DNA of 64,000 bases from Fulvivirga imtechensis AK7. Lineage in GTDB: Bacteria; Bacteroidota; Bacteroidia; Cytophagales; Cyclobacteriaceae. Numbering within the stretch: position 1 is the first letter of the stretch; every line of letters begins with the position of its first letter. Made by a program: the position numbers and the translations under genes. Shown here one piece after another: positions 45,389 through 54,774 of the stretch. Location of the stretch: positions 1-64,000 of the forward strand of contig NZ_AMZN01000051.1 of assembly GCF_000331535.1 (NCBI RefSeq). Reading direction: 5' to 3'. The notes under the pieces were generated by a model. The model did not search any database and was not told the DNA's origin. It saw only the letters and a list, made by a program, of their open reading frames with translations.

Positions 45389-45922
45389 ATGAAAAATCTA
45401 GTACCAGTAGTTGTATTGAGCCTGATACTTGGCGCATGCAATAACAACCAGAATGTAACAGAAAAAATAAGTGAAACAGAAGAGGTGGCTGTTGAGCAGC
45501 CTGTGGAGGAAGAAATGAGGGTAACGGGCAGCTTTGGAGAAGAAATCACTGAAGAAGGAGTGATCTCAACGGAAGAGATGCTTGCTCAACTGGAAAGGGC
45601 AGATTCTGTGAAAGTGAAAGTGAATAGCGAAATATTGGCTACCTGTAAAATGAAGGGATGCTGGATGAATGTCGATATACCCGGAGAGGATAACATGAGA
45701 GTGACCTTTAAGGATTATGGTTTTTTTGTTCCTAAGGATGGTGCTGAGGGTAAAAATGTAGTAATGGAAGGCTATGCCAAGAAAGTGACTACAGATATAG
45801 AAACATTAAAGCACTTTGCTAAAGATGCAGGAAAGTCTCAGGAAGAAATTGATGCCATTACAGAACCTAAGGACGAGGTAACTTTTGTTGCTACCGGGGT
45901 GATCATTAAAGACAGCGAATAA
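45389..45922 (+). CDS. DUF4920-like lipoprotein
   Basis: 177 residues. Lipobox LILGAC, an acidic Glu-rich linker, then a beta-rich domain with the CKMKGCWMNVDIPGEDNMRV motif and a C-terminal VTFVATGVIIK strand, matching DUF4920. Two Cys in CKMKGC could bind metal or form a disulfide. A perfect bidirectional terminator follows. Confidence 0.78.
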   Translation: MKNLVPVVVLSLILGACNNNQNVTEKISETEEVAVEQPVEEEMRVTGSFGEEITEEGVISTEEMLAQLERADSVKVKVNSEILATCKMKGCWMNVDIPGEDNMRVTFKDYGFFVPKDGAEGKNVVMEGYAKKVTTDIETLKHFAKDAGKSQEEIDAITEPKDEVTFVATGVIIKDSE

Positions 45923-45948
45923 GTCCAACATCTTGTATTTAAAAAGTA

Positions 45949-45989
45949 GATGAAAAGAGAATTCTCCCATAAGAAATTCTCTTTTCATC
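45949..45989. terminator. Bidirectional terminator, 15-bp perfect stem
   Basis: GATGAAAAGAGAATT (45949-45963) and its exact complement (45975-45989), loop 11 nt. It ends the DUF4920 gene and the convergent penicillin-acylase operon from the other side. Confidence 0.85.
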
Positions 45990-46040
45990 TCTTCCTTTCT
46001 AAACACTGCCGCATGGAACCTGTGTGTAGCGGTAATGTGG

Positions 46041-46412
46041 TCATGAGTAGTATTTCTGCTGACGCTTCTTGTTAGTCATCGATACCAATAAAGCTCCACT
46101 GGCTGCTCCAAGCCCGCCAACCAGACCACCAATTACACCTGTAATGATGATCAACGTCATACTCGATATTCCCATAAAAACCTGGGCTACTCTCTCTGTA
46201 AGCAGTGACTGTGTTTCCCGATCAATACTGAACGCTAAGGTGGCCCAAATAACGAATATTGCCAGAAATCCGGAGAGAAAGGAGGATATGCCGTTCGTTC
46301 TGATGATCAGGCTTACAATAAAAGCGACCAACGCCAGCGACCAAAATGGCAGATACAAACCAGCGATATAACCACCAATTGCAATTAATATTGTTTTGAC
46401 TAAAAATCTCAT
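46041..46412 (-). CDS. Four-helix membrane protein, unknown
   Basis: 123 residues with four hydrophobic helices (about 5-22, 24-42, 43-64, 76-108) and a short basic tail. Glycine-rich last helix (GVIGGLVGGLGAASG). The start overlaps the end of the penicillin-acylase-type gene by 4 bp (ATGA), so expression is coupled. No function can be named. Confidence 0.65.
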   Translation of the reverse strand: MRFLVKTILIAIGGYIAGLYLPFWSLALVAFIVSLIIRTNGISSFLSGFLAIFVIWATLAFSIDRETQSLLTERVAQVFMGISSMTLIIITGVIGGLVGGLGAASGALLVSMTNKKRQQKYYS

Positions 46413-48862
46413 TTTTCTGCGGGTTTGAAAGTCTGTGTGAATAATATTTTGTCACTATCCGCCTCTTTGTCAGGCATGAATAGCAGGGGTATATACTTGC
46501 CGTCCCTCCAAAGATCGATCAGGTTGTCATACCAGATGCTACCGGGGTTACCCGATTGCCCCCCCGGATAAATACCCCATGCCCGGGGAGGTGAGCTCAT
46601 TTCCACTATCAGCCGTTGAGAGGGACCATGATTACGCTTGGTGGAGTTGATGGCGTCAGCGACTCCGTTTACCTGTACATTATAATGGCTAAAACCCGCC
46701 AGACTCCCTCCCAGGTCCGCCAGATGCCGGATGAAAGTTCCTTTATAATTACCCCAGGTGTAGTCCATTTTGCGTTCCTCTTTCCATTGTTCGAGCGTTG
46801 CCAAAGCTTGTCTGAAGGAATAATTGATCAGTTCCGTTAACGTCTCCTTCTTTTGTGTGGAATCTACATCAACGAATTCATGATCAGGATAATTTTTCAT
46901 GATGTAGGTTGTTGTGTATTCACCCGGAGCGTCCAGAGCCAGGCTGTCATGATCGAATTCATCCCAAAGCGCAAGGTTGAACTGTCGCCACCAGGCCTGG
47001 AAATATGAAGGAGCCTTAGCTTGCACCAGGTAGTTATAGTCCCATTGCCTCAATTCATTCACTACTTCTTTTTGCTGTTCGGTTAGACTACTGAGGTCCA
47101 GGGAATCCAACATCAATGGTAGCGTTTCTTGTGGCAGCATGCTGTAGCTGTTGTGGTGCATTTCCATAATATCTTTAACAGTCACGCTATCCATTTCTGA
47201 GAGCAGTTTATTGATAGTCCTGTTGCGATAGTATTCATACGAGGCATCATAAACCCAATAAGGATATAATGAATCGACAGAGTGCTGATTTGCAGAGCTA
47301 ACAAAACCTCTTTCCGGATTGTATTGATATGGGTTTTGGTCTTTTGGAATTAATGCCTGCCAGTCATTTTTTGGGTCAGAGCCATCCATTAAAAATTTAC
47401 CCTGCTCTTTCCACTTAGCCGTAAAATTACCCTGTACCCTGAGTGCAATATCTCCGCTTACAGAAGCGAATACAATGTTTTGAGGAGGGGCGTCCCAATA
47501 CTCAATGGCGCTTAGGTAGTCCTGATAGTTGTCAGCGCTGTTTAATCTGAGTAATGCCTTTTGTACCATAGAAGGCTCATGGCCAATCCACCTGAGCGCG
47601 TAGTTTTTGCGACTATCCATGTCACCAAAGCTTTTGTCGTAAACTATCGGACCATGGTGCGTATAGGTGATCGTATCATAGAACGGTTCCTGACCACGCA
47701 GCTCAATTTTTTCTATCTCTTTATATGTATCTTTCCATTGGCCATCATGCCAGTATTGATACCCGTTTTCGTCTTTAAACTGTATTTTATACCAATCTCT
47801 GTGGTCGCGAGGAGCATTGGTAAACCCCCATGCAATGGAATCGTTGAAGCCGATAGTAATGCCGGCTGCACCTGTAAAAGTATAACCATAAACATTCACA
47901 TCGGGTGACTGCAACTGCAGCATGATCCAAAGTGACGGCAGATTAAGGCCAAGGTGGGTGTCATTCGCTAAAATGGCATTTCCACTTGCTGTTTTCGATC
48001 CTGCTATGGCCCAGTTGTTACTACCATTGTCCGGGTCTGGCTTAGGCAAGGCCGTTTGTATGTTATCCTCTGATACGGAAGATACCGGCCTCTCAGTTTT
48101 TACCACCTCAAAATCCCACGGTTGTCCGATATTTGTAGGTATCACGGGGTCTACTCCCGGCAATCTTTCAGGAAACAGGAAGTCAAACATTTCTTTGCCA
48201 AATAATCGCACCGCATTAGTATTTTCAAGGTCATCATCATAACCGGTGAGGTTGTCAATCATGTACTCCAGTATGAGTGCAGACTTCACCGGGGTCCATT
48301 CTTCGGGTTCGTAGCCGAGCAGTTTGTATTCTATAGGTAAATTAGCATAGGGCAGAGAGGAAATATACTGGTTAACTCCGGCAGCATAGGCATCCAGGTA
48401 TTCATTAATTTCCGGCTCTTTTCGCATGGCCTCATAAGTGGCTTTTGCACCCTTTACCATACCTTTTCTTCTTTGCAAACGATCGAAAGACAACCCATTT
48501 TTTCCAATAATTTCAGATACACGACCCGCAGCAGCATGCGTTTGAAATTCCATCTGCCATAGGCGATGCTGAGCTATAATGTAGCCCTGAGTCATGTATA
48601 GATCATGGTTGTTGTTAGCAAAAATGTGAGGGACGCCATTTTTATCATATTTTACTATCACCTCGTTCTTAAGTCCTTGGAGTTCCAGGTTTGTATGATA
48701 TGGAAAGCTATCTACCTCTGCATTTTGCCAAAAGCCATGATTGGGATCCAAAAATTTCCCCAAAGGCGGTATGGGTACATTGGATATAACAAGACGATTA
48801 CTAAAAGCATAGATAACAGATATGGCAATGGCTGAAACGACCAAAAATTTAACGAACCTCAT
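46409..48862 (-). CDS. Penicillin acylase family Ntn hydrolase
   Basis: 817 residues with N-terminal membrane anchor/signal (FLVVSAIAISVIYAF). The precursor would self-cleave before Ser281 (GSNNWAIAG), the N-terminal nucleophile. Typical alpha-chain YDKNGVPHIFA and beta-chain motifs (HGPIV, SSANQHSVD, GGQSGNPGS) are present. Family members hydrolyse penicillins, acyl-homoserine lactones or other N-acyl amides. Substrate unknown; AHL quenching is possible. Coupled to the following membrane protein gene. Confidence 0.9.
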   Translation of the reverse strand: MRFVKFLVVSAIAISVIYAFSNRLVISNVPIPPLGKFLDPNHGFWQNAEVDSFPYHTNLELQGLKNEVIVKYDKNGVPHIFANNNHDLYMTQGYIIAQHRLWQMEFQTHAAAGRVSEIIGKNGLSFDRLQRRKGMVKGAKATYEAMRKEPEINEYLDAYAAGVNQYISSLPYANLPIEYKLLGYEPEEWTPVKSALILEYMIDNLTGYDDDLENTNAVRLFGKEMFDFLFPERLPGVDPVIPTNIGQPWDFEVVKTERPVSSVSEDNIQTALPKPDPDNGSNNWAIAGSKTASGNAILANDTHLGLNLPSLWIMLQLQSPDVNVYGYTFTGAAGITIGFNDSIAWGFTNAPRDHRDWYKIQFKDENGYQYWHDGQWKDTYKEIEKIELRGQEPFYDTITYTHHGPIVYDKSFGDMDSRKNYALRWIGHEPSMVQKALLRLNSADNYQDYLSAIEYWDAPPQNIVFASVSGDIALRVQGNFTAKWKEQGKFLMDGSDPKNDWQALIPKDQNPYQYNPERGFVSSANQHSVDSLYPYWVYDASYEYYRNRTINKLLSEMDSVTVKDIMEMHHNSYSMLPQETLPLMLDSLDLSSLTEQQKEVVNELRQWDYNYLVQAKAPSYFQAWWRQFNLALWDEFDHDSLALDAPGEYTTTYIMKNYPDHEFVDVDSTQKKETLTELINYSFRQALATLEQWKEERKMDYTWGNYKGTFIRHLADLGGSLAGFSHYNVQVNGVADAINSTKRNHGPSQRLIVEMSSPPRAWGIYPGGQSGNPGSIWYDNLIDLWRDGKYIPLLFMPDKEADSDKILFTQTFKPAEK

Positions 48863-48958
48863 GTAGTTTTCAGGATTAGCAAGTGGAATACATCTATACC
48901 GGCAGATGTTGGTTTCTTAATCCATTAAAGTAATTATAAATCACCAAAATATTAAGGA

Positions 48959-48985
48959 TTGCAAAAAATAATACTCCTATATTTG
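48959..48985 (+). promoter_or_regulatory. Candidate promoter for the kds/export locus
   Basis: TTG (48959-48961) and TATATTTG (48978-48985) match the Bacteroidota -33 TTG and -7 TAnnTTTG boxes with 16 bp between, about 20 bp before the kdsC start. Confidence 0.5.
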
Positions 48986-49003
48986 ATGCGTTTTTACTGA
49001 AGA

Positions 49004-49552
49004 ATGGAAATTATCCTTAAAAAATATAGTCAATCCCAGATAGCTCAGGCGAAAAAGATCCGTGCCCTTATATTTGATGTGGATGGTGTGTTAACCAATG
49101 GTGGTATTATTTATACGAATTCCGGAGACGAACTGAAAGTCTTCAATGTGAAGGATGGACAGATCATTAAGCATCTGCGAGATCATAAGATCATCATTGG
49201 AGCAATTACAGGTAGAACATCAGAATTGGTTGACAGGCGCTGTAAGGAGTTAAAACTTGATTTTCATTATCAGAACGTAAAAGATAAATTTGCTGTTTAC
49301 CAGGAGGTGCTAAAAAAGTATCAACTTCGCGATGAGGAAGTAGCTTATATCGGTGACGATATCATTGACCTGAAATTGATTAAGCAAGCCGGATTAGGAA
49401 TTGCGCCAGCCGATGCATTGGAATATGTGAAATCACATGCTGATGTAGTCACTGAAAAGGGTGGTGGAGACGGAGTGGTGCGTGAAGCTGCTGACTTCAT
49501 TCTTGCAGCTCAGAGAGTGCTTGAAGATCTTGTAAATAAATATTTGGAGTAA
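49004..49552 (+). CDS. kdsC: KDO 8-phosphate phosphatase (HAD family)
   Basis: 182 residues. HAD motif I Asp25-x-Asp27 in IFDVDGVLTNGG, AITGRTSELV and YIGDDIIDL fit KdsC, which lacks a cap domain and works as a tetramer. It makes 3-deoxy-D-manno-octulosonate for LPS core or capsule linkage. It precedes kdsA with a 66-bp gap carrying a short TCTCA repeat. Confidence 0.92.
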   Translation: MEIILKKYSQSQIAQAKKIRALIFDVDGVLTNGGIIYTNSGDELKVFNVKDGQIIKHLRDHKIIIGAITGRTSELVDRRCKELKLDFHYQNVKDKFAVYQEVLKKYQLRDEEVAYIGDDIIDLKLIKQAGLGIAPADALEYVKSHADVVTEKGGGDGVVREAADFILAAQRVLEDLVNKYLE

Positions 49553-49618
49553 TTTTTTGAATGAGACCAGGATTGAGGTATCTCATGTCTCATATCTCAA
49601 ATCTCAGATCTAACCTAT

Positions 49619-50455
49619 ATGGAAATCTATAAAGAGAAAACAAAGATAACTGACAATATAACTCTTGGAGGAGATCGGCTGGTGCTATTTGCCGGACCGT
49701 GTGCAGCAGAAAGCTATGAAATATGCATGGAGACAGGCAGTAAAGTAAAGGAAATATGCCAGAAGCTTGAAATAGACTATGTTTTTAAGGCCTCATTTGA
49801 TAAGGCAAACAGAACATCTGCAGGTTCGTATAGGGGGAAAGGGTTAGAAAGCGGACTCAATATTTTATCGAGAGTAAAACAAGATTTGCAAGTACCCATC
49901 GTTACTGACATACACGAGTCACAGCAGGCTAATGAGGTAGCAGAGGTGGCTGATGTATTGCAGATCCCGGCTTTTTTATGCCGGCAAACGGACTTGCTTT
50001 TGGCTGCCGCTGAAACAGGTAAGATGGTGAAGGTAAAACGGGGGCAGTTCATGGCGCCTGAGGATATGAAGTATGCAGTAGACAAAGTGAAAGGCGCAGG
50101 CAACCCAAATGTTTGTCTGACCGAAAGAGGAGTATCGTTCGGGTATCACAACCTGGTGGTCGATATGCGTGCGCTACCCACCATGCGCCAATACGCTCCG
50201 GTAGTTTTTGACGTTACCCACAGCGTACAGCAACCCGGTGGAGCCGGGGGAACTTCCGGAGGCCAAAGACAGTTTGCTCCATATCTGGGGCGGGCAGCAG
50301 CAGCGGTAGGAGTAGATGGCTTTTTTATTGAAACACATCCCAACCCTTCCCAGGCCCTCAGTGATGGCCCTAATATGGTGCCCCTCCATGAGATGGAGGA
50401 TTTTTTAAAGATGTTGAAAGATGTGTGGATGTTGGGGAAAAGTTTTGTAAAATAG
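49619..50455 (+). CDS. kdsA: KDO 8-phosphate synthase
   Basis: 278 residues. FAGPCAAES, FKASFDKANRTS, the KVKRGQFMAPEDM motif and THSVQQPGGAGGTSGGQR identify KdsA, which joins arabinose-5-phosphate and PEP. The Cys in AGPC together with IETHPNP suggests the metal-dependent class. Works with KdsC just upstream. Confidence 0.95.
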   Translation: MEIYKEKTKITDNITLGGDRLVLFAGPCAAESYEICMETGSKVKEICQKLEIDYVFKASFDKANRTSAGSYRGKGLESGLNILSRVKQDLQVPIVTDIHESQQANEVAEVADVLQIPAFLCRQTDLLLAAAETGKMVKVKRGQFMAPEDMKYAVDKVKGAGNPNVCLTERGVSFGYHNLVVDMRALPTMRQYAPVVFDVTHSVQQPGGAGGTSGGQRQFAPYLGRAAAAVGVDGFFIETHPNPSQALSDGPNMVPLHEMEDFLKMLKDVWMLGKSFVK

Positions 50456-50475
50456 CCGAGGCTTTAATTTTTGAC

Positions 50476-51267
50476 ATGAGGAACTATATTTTTTTACTTT
50501 TTATTGTGGTGCTGGGGGCTTCGTGTGTGCCGAATAAGAAAATTGTGTATTTGCAGCATGGGGATGAGTTGAGTAACAGAGATAAAATTCCCCGGGATTC
50601 CATATTAAGGTCTCATAGCATGGAGATTCGTGAATACCGAATTCAACCCCTCGATATATTATCCATTAATTTTGAGAGCCTTACTGCCGAAGAATATGAT
50701 TTTTTTTCAAGGTCCTCTCCACAGACAAGGATAGCAGGTGGTGGTGCGAATAGTGCGGCACTAGGGGGAGTACTTGTTGATGCTTCAGGGTTTATAGAGT
50801 ATCCTGTAGTAGGAAAAGTTGATGTTTCCGGACTTACCATATTTGAAGCGCAAGAGAAACTACAAAAAATAGTCAATCTGTACCTTAAGGATGCAGTTGT
50901 TAGAATACGATTACTGAATTTTAGGTTCACAATTTTAGGTGAGGTAAATGGGGGAAAAGTGATTAATTCGACCAATACGCGAATAACAATGATGGAAGCG
51001 GTTGGTATGGCGGGAGGCTTTTCAGAATTGGCGGATAGAAGCATAGTGAAAGTTATAAGGCAAAAAGGAGATATCTCTGAAGTTTTTTATGTAAACCTAC
51101 TGGAGGAAAAGTATATTGAATCTCCCTATTACTACATACAACAGAATGATATCATAATTGTGCCTCCTTTAAAGCAAAGAACTTTCAGGAAATATTTTGC
51201 TTCAAACCTAGGGCTTGCTGCATCTATAGTTTCCACGGTATTATTCATAATAACATTGGCTAAATAG
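50476..51267 (+). CDS. Polysaccharide export outer-membrane lipoprotein (Wza-like)
   Basis: 263 residues from the ATG at 50476 (MRNYIFLLFIVVLGASC). Lipobox LGASC; a polysaccharide export domain with YRIQPLDILSI and VDASGFIEYPVVGKVDVSGLT, an SLBB-like part and a C-terminal hydrophobic segment. It forms the outer-membrane channel for capsule or exopolysaccharide. The tyrosine kinase follows after 7 bp. Confidence 0.88.
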   Translation: MRNYIFLLFIVVLGASCVPNKKIVYLQHGDELSNRDKIPRDSILRSHSMEIREYRIQPLDILSINFESLTAEEYDFFSRSSPQTRIAGGGANSAALGGVLVDASGFIEYPVVGKVDVSGLTIFEAQEKLQKIVNLYLKDAVVRIRLLNFRFTILGEVNGGKVINSTNTRITMMEAVGMAGGFSELADRSIVKVIRQKGDISEVFYVNLLEEKYIESPYYYIQQNDIIIVPPLKQRTFRKYFASNLGLAASIVSTVLFIITLAK

Positions 51268-51274
51268 GAACAAC

Positions 51275-53692
51275 TTGGATAATCATTTAACTTCAAGTGT
51301 GGATTTTAATGAATTTGAAGGTAATGTTCAGAGAGAACAATCAGTTGTCTCTCTTAACTTCAAAAGGATATTATCGAGAACGTTAAAGTACTGGTATGTT
51401 TTCATATTTACCATAGTAGTAAGTCTTACCATTGCGTATCTTACTAATAGGTATTCTACCCGTATTTTTCCAGTGACCGCTTCAATCTTAATAAAAGAAA
51501 ATGAAGAGAATCCCGGGGCTTCTTTTTTAAATAATAGTTTTGTAAATCCATATCGCAATTTTTATAATGAGCTGTACATTTTAAAGTCATATCCTTTGAT
51601 GCAGCAGGTAGTGGAGGATCTTAATTTCACTGTGGCCTTTTATCGCGAAGGGAATATTAAAACTACCGAAATCTATGAGAATGATTTTCCTGTTGAAATA
51701 AAAGTTCTAGACGGGAAAAGTATGCCATGGGGCCGGTCGATGGGTTTCCAGCTACAAAATAATGGTACTTTTATAATGGAATACCTGAGCGAAGATGCTT
51801 CTGTAAAAGGTGAACAGTTTCAGGATCTTCCTTTAAATGATACTGTGAATATAAATGGCTTTAAGTTTTTAGTTCGTACGAATGGAACATTTATAAAACC
51901 AATATTAGAAAAGTATTATGTTATTAGATTTATTGATCCCTTTGGACTGGCTAAGTTATACTCTCAAAAGCTCTCTGCTTCATGGGCTCAGCAGGGAGCT
52001 TCTGTGGTAAATTTAAATATCAATGGACCCATTCCTGAAAAAGAAATGGATTTCTTAAATAAATTTATTGAGACTTATCAGGAATATGATGTTAATAAGA
52101 AAAGCCAGGCAGCAGCCAAATCAATTGAATTTTTAAATGAACAACTTGTAATAATAGGAGATTCGTTACTGTATTACGAGAACAGAATATTGGATTTTAA
52201 AAAAGATAATGCCATAAATGATTTTGGCAGTGAAACCAGTCGTGCCTATGAGAAGCTTCAAGTGCTTGAAAATCAGTTGGTTCAAATGGGGCTTCAGGAT
52301 ACATATTTTAAATACCTGTTAAATTTTCTTGATCAGGCTGAAATGTCAGAGGAGATAGTGACTCCTTCCAGTGTAGATATATCGGACCCTGTTCTGGTGA
52401 GTCTTATTAATGAACTTATCACATTAAAAAGTGAGATCGCGTTATCAGGAGGGGCTCAGCTTTTGCAGGAAAATCCATTATATAAGGAATTGCAGAGACG
52501 ATATGAACGACTGAAAGTATCCATCAGAGAAGGTATTAATAACTATAAAAAAACAAGGAAAATTAACGAGGATTTCATAAATGATCAGATTCGGGTTCTG
52601 GAACAAAAGCTACGCAAGCTGCCGGGTGTAGAACAGCAACTGATTGATATACAGCGAAATTATGATATCCGGGAAAATCTATATACTTATCTTTTGCAGA
52701 AACAAGCAGAAGCAGGTATCTCAAGAGCCTCAACTACTTCCGACATCGTAGTTGTCAACCCTCCCCATCTGGCAGGAGGGGCGATCACCCCAAAGGTAAC
52801 CAGAAACTATATAACTGCTTTTTTTATAGGTTTGCTTATACCACTTGGCTTTTTTGTAGTTCGCGATCTTCTGGATCAAAAAATTCAGTCAAAGGAAGAT
52901 ATCGAAAAATTTACCACAGTACCGGTAATTGGTGGAATAGGGCACAACAAAGACGACAATAATCTTGTAGCTTATAGCAAACCAAAATCAGCGGTTGCCG
53001 AGTCTTTCAGGGCTTTAAGAAGTAACCTAAATTACTTCACTGAAGGAAAGGATAAAAAGCTGTTTGTTATTACCTCTTCGATTGCCGGTGAGGGAAAAAC
53101 CTTTACTACGATTAATCTCGCAACCATTTTTGCTTTTGCCGAAAAACCAACATTGATCATAGGAGCAGACATGAGGAGGCCCAAGATATTTGATGATCTG
53201 GGATTGACGAACGATAGAGGTTTGAGTCAACATTTATCAGGAATGGCTTCTCTGCAAGATATTATTCAAAAAACATCAATACCTTTTCTCGATATTATTA
53301 GCGCAGGACCTGTTCCTCCGAATCCCAGTGAATTGCTTATGAACCCCAGGTTTGAACAAATGTGTAAAGACCTGTTTGAAAGCTACGATTATATCATAGT
53401 GGATACTCCGCCAATTGCATTGGTGACAGATGGTTTTGTTATAGCAAAGAAAGCACATCATACTCTATTTCTTGTTCGCCAGGACTACACACCGAAAGAA
53501 GCATTGACAAATATTCAGGAGATTTATTCGACAGGAAAATTAAGAAATGTTAGCATAGTCTTTAACGACATACGTAAATCAGGACTCGGTTATGGTTATG
53601 GGTATGGTTATGGTTATGGGTACGGCTATGGTTATGGGTACGGCTATGGCAGGAAGGGCAAAAGCGGTTATGGGTATTATAGTGAAGATTAA
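51275..53692 (+). CDS. Wzc/GumC-type co-polymerase with BY-kinase and Gly-Tyr tail
   Basis: 805 residues, starting with TTG at 51275 (no ATG nearby fits). N-terminal Wzz domain with first TM (WYVFIFTIVVSLTIAYLT), periplasmic coiled coils, second TM (NYITAFFIGLLIPLGFF) and a C-terminal bacterial tyrosine kinase: Walker A around 604 (AGEGKT), A' GADMRRPK and Walker B DTPP. The tail (772-792) is (Gly-Tyr)10-Gly, then three more Tyr, a likely autophosphorylation cluster. Controls chain length and export of polysaccharide. Confidence 0.92.
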   Translation: MDNHLTSSVDFNEFEGNVQREQSVVSLNFKRILSRTLKYWYVFIFTIVVSLTIAYLTNRYSTRIFPVTASILIKENEENPGASFLNNSFVNPYRNFYNELYILKSYPLMQQVVEDLNFTVAFYREGNIKTTEIYENDFPVEIKVLDGKSMPWGRSMGFQLQNNGTFIMEYLSEDASVKGEQFQDLPLNDTVNINGFKFLVRTNGTFIKPILEKYYVIRFIDPFGLAKLYSQKLSASWAQQGASVVNLNINGPIPEKEMDFLNKFIETYQEYDVNKKSQAAAKSIEFLNEQLVIIGDSLLYYENRILDFKKDNAINDFGSETSRAYEKLQVLENQLVQMGLQDTYFKYLLNFLDQAEMSEEIVTPSSVDISDPVLVSLINELITLKSEIALSGGAQLLQENPLYKELQRRYERLKVSIREGINNYKKTRKINEDFINDQIRVLEQKLRKLPGVEQQLIDIQRNYDIRENLYTYLLQKQAEAGISRASTTSDIVVVNPPHLAGGAITPKVTRNYITAFFIGLLIPLGFFVVRDLLDQKIQSKEDIEKFTTVPVIGGIGHNKDDNNLVAYSKPKSAVAESFRALRSNLNYFTEGKDKKLFVITSSIAGEGKTFTTINLATIFAFAEKPTLIIGADMRRPKIFDDLGLTNDRGLSQHLSGMASLQDIIQKTSIPFLDIISAGPVPPNPSELLMNPRFEQMCKDLFESYDYIIVDTPPIALVTDGFVIAKKAHHTLFLVRQDYTPKEALTNIQEIYSTGKLRNVSIVFNDIRKSGLGYGYGYGYGYGYGYGYGYGYGRKGKSGYGYYSED
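53588..53650 (+). repeat. Microsatellite (GGNTAY)10 coding Gly-Tyr tail
   Basis: Ten tandem hexamers GGNTAY plus GGC at the 3' end of the kinase gene. Copy-number change would keep frame and alter the number of phosphorylatable Tyr. Confidence 0.85.
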
Positions 53693-53763
53693 TAAGGAGG
53701 TAATAAGCTAATTTAAATGTTAGTGATACTGATCATTAACTGGCTTAGATATTAATTTTATTT

Positions 53764-54774
53764 ATGCTAAGTAATAAGTCAATATTAATTACGGGTGGAA
53801 CCGGCTCTTTGGGAAAGGCCCTGACTAAGTCAATCCTTGGGCGCTGGCCGGACATCAAACGACTGGTTATCTTTTCAAGAGATGAACAGAAACAATTTGA
53901 AATGGCTCAGGAGTTTCCTGTAGAGAAGTATCCGGGCATCAGGTTTTTTATAGGAGATGTAAGGGATTATTATAGAGTCAGGCGAGCTCTGAAAGGCATT
54001 GAATACGTCATTCATGCAGCGGCAATGAAACACGTACCCATTGCAGAGTACAATCCTATGGAGTGTGTAAAGACCAACATTATTGGAGCAGAAAATATTA
54101 TTAATGCATGCCTTGAGACAGAGGTGAAAAAAGTTGTTGCTCTTTCAACAGACAAAGCTGCTGCCCCGGTTAACTTATATGGAGCTACAAAGCTTGCCTC
54201 AGACAAGCTGTTTGTAGCCGCCAATAACATCAAAGGCTGGAATCCCATAAAGTTCTCTGTAGTGCGTTACGGAAACGTTATGGGCTCAAATGGCTCGGTT
54301 ATACCTTTTTTTATTAAGAAGAGGAAAGAGGGAGTTATACCCATCACCGATGATCGGATGACCCGGTTTAATATTACTTTGGAAGGAGGTGTGGACATGG
54401 TACTTCATGCGCTTGAAAATGCCTGGGGTGGAGAAATATTTGTGCCCAAGATACCATCTTACAAGATAATAGATATGGCGGAAGCGATAGCGCCTGAATG
54501 TAAAAAGGAAGTTGTAGGTATAAGGCCCGGAGAAAAGATTCACGAAGAGATGATTACCTCTTCAGATTCGTTTTATACTTACGATCTTGGAAAATACTAT
54601 GCCATCATACCCTCCACACCAATGTGGAAAGTTGCTGATTTTGTATCGCATTTTAATGCTGAAAAGGTGGAGCAGGGGTTTAAATACAATTCGGGTGAGA
54701 ATGCCGAATGGGTTTCTGTTGAAGAATTACGAACATTGATTAAGGAACATGTTGATCCTACGTTTGAATTATGA
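53764..54774 (+). CDS. pseB: UDP-GlcNAc 4,6-dehydratase (inverting)
   Basis: 336 residues of an extended SDR. TGGTGSLG cofactor loop, FSRDEQKQFEMAQ, HAAAMKHVP, LSTDKAAAPVNLYGATK and YGNVMGSNGSVIPFF fit PseB. Makes UDP-2-acetamido-2,6-dideoxy-beta-L-arabino-hexos-4-ulose, first step to pseudaminic acid. Its TGA overlaps the next start. Confidence 0.95.
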   Translation: MLSNKSILITGGTGSLGKALTKSILGRWPDIKRLVIFSRDEQKQFEMAQEFPVEKYPGIRFFIGDVRDYYRVRRALKGIEYVIHAAAMKHVPIAEYNPMECVKTNIIGAENIINACLETEVKKVVALSTDKAAAPVNLYGATKLASDKLFVAANNIKGWNPIKFSVVRYGNVMGSNGSVIPFFIKKRKEGVIPITDDRMTRFNITLEGGVDMVLHALENAWGGEIFVPKIPSYKIIDMAEAIAPECKKEVVGIRPGEKIHEEMITSSDSFYTYDLGKYYAIIPSTPMWKVADFVSHFNAEKVEQGFKYNSGENAEWVSVEELRTLIKEHVDPTFEL

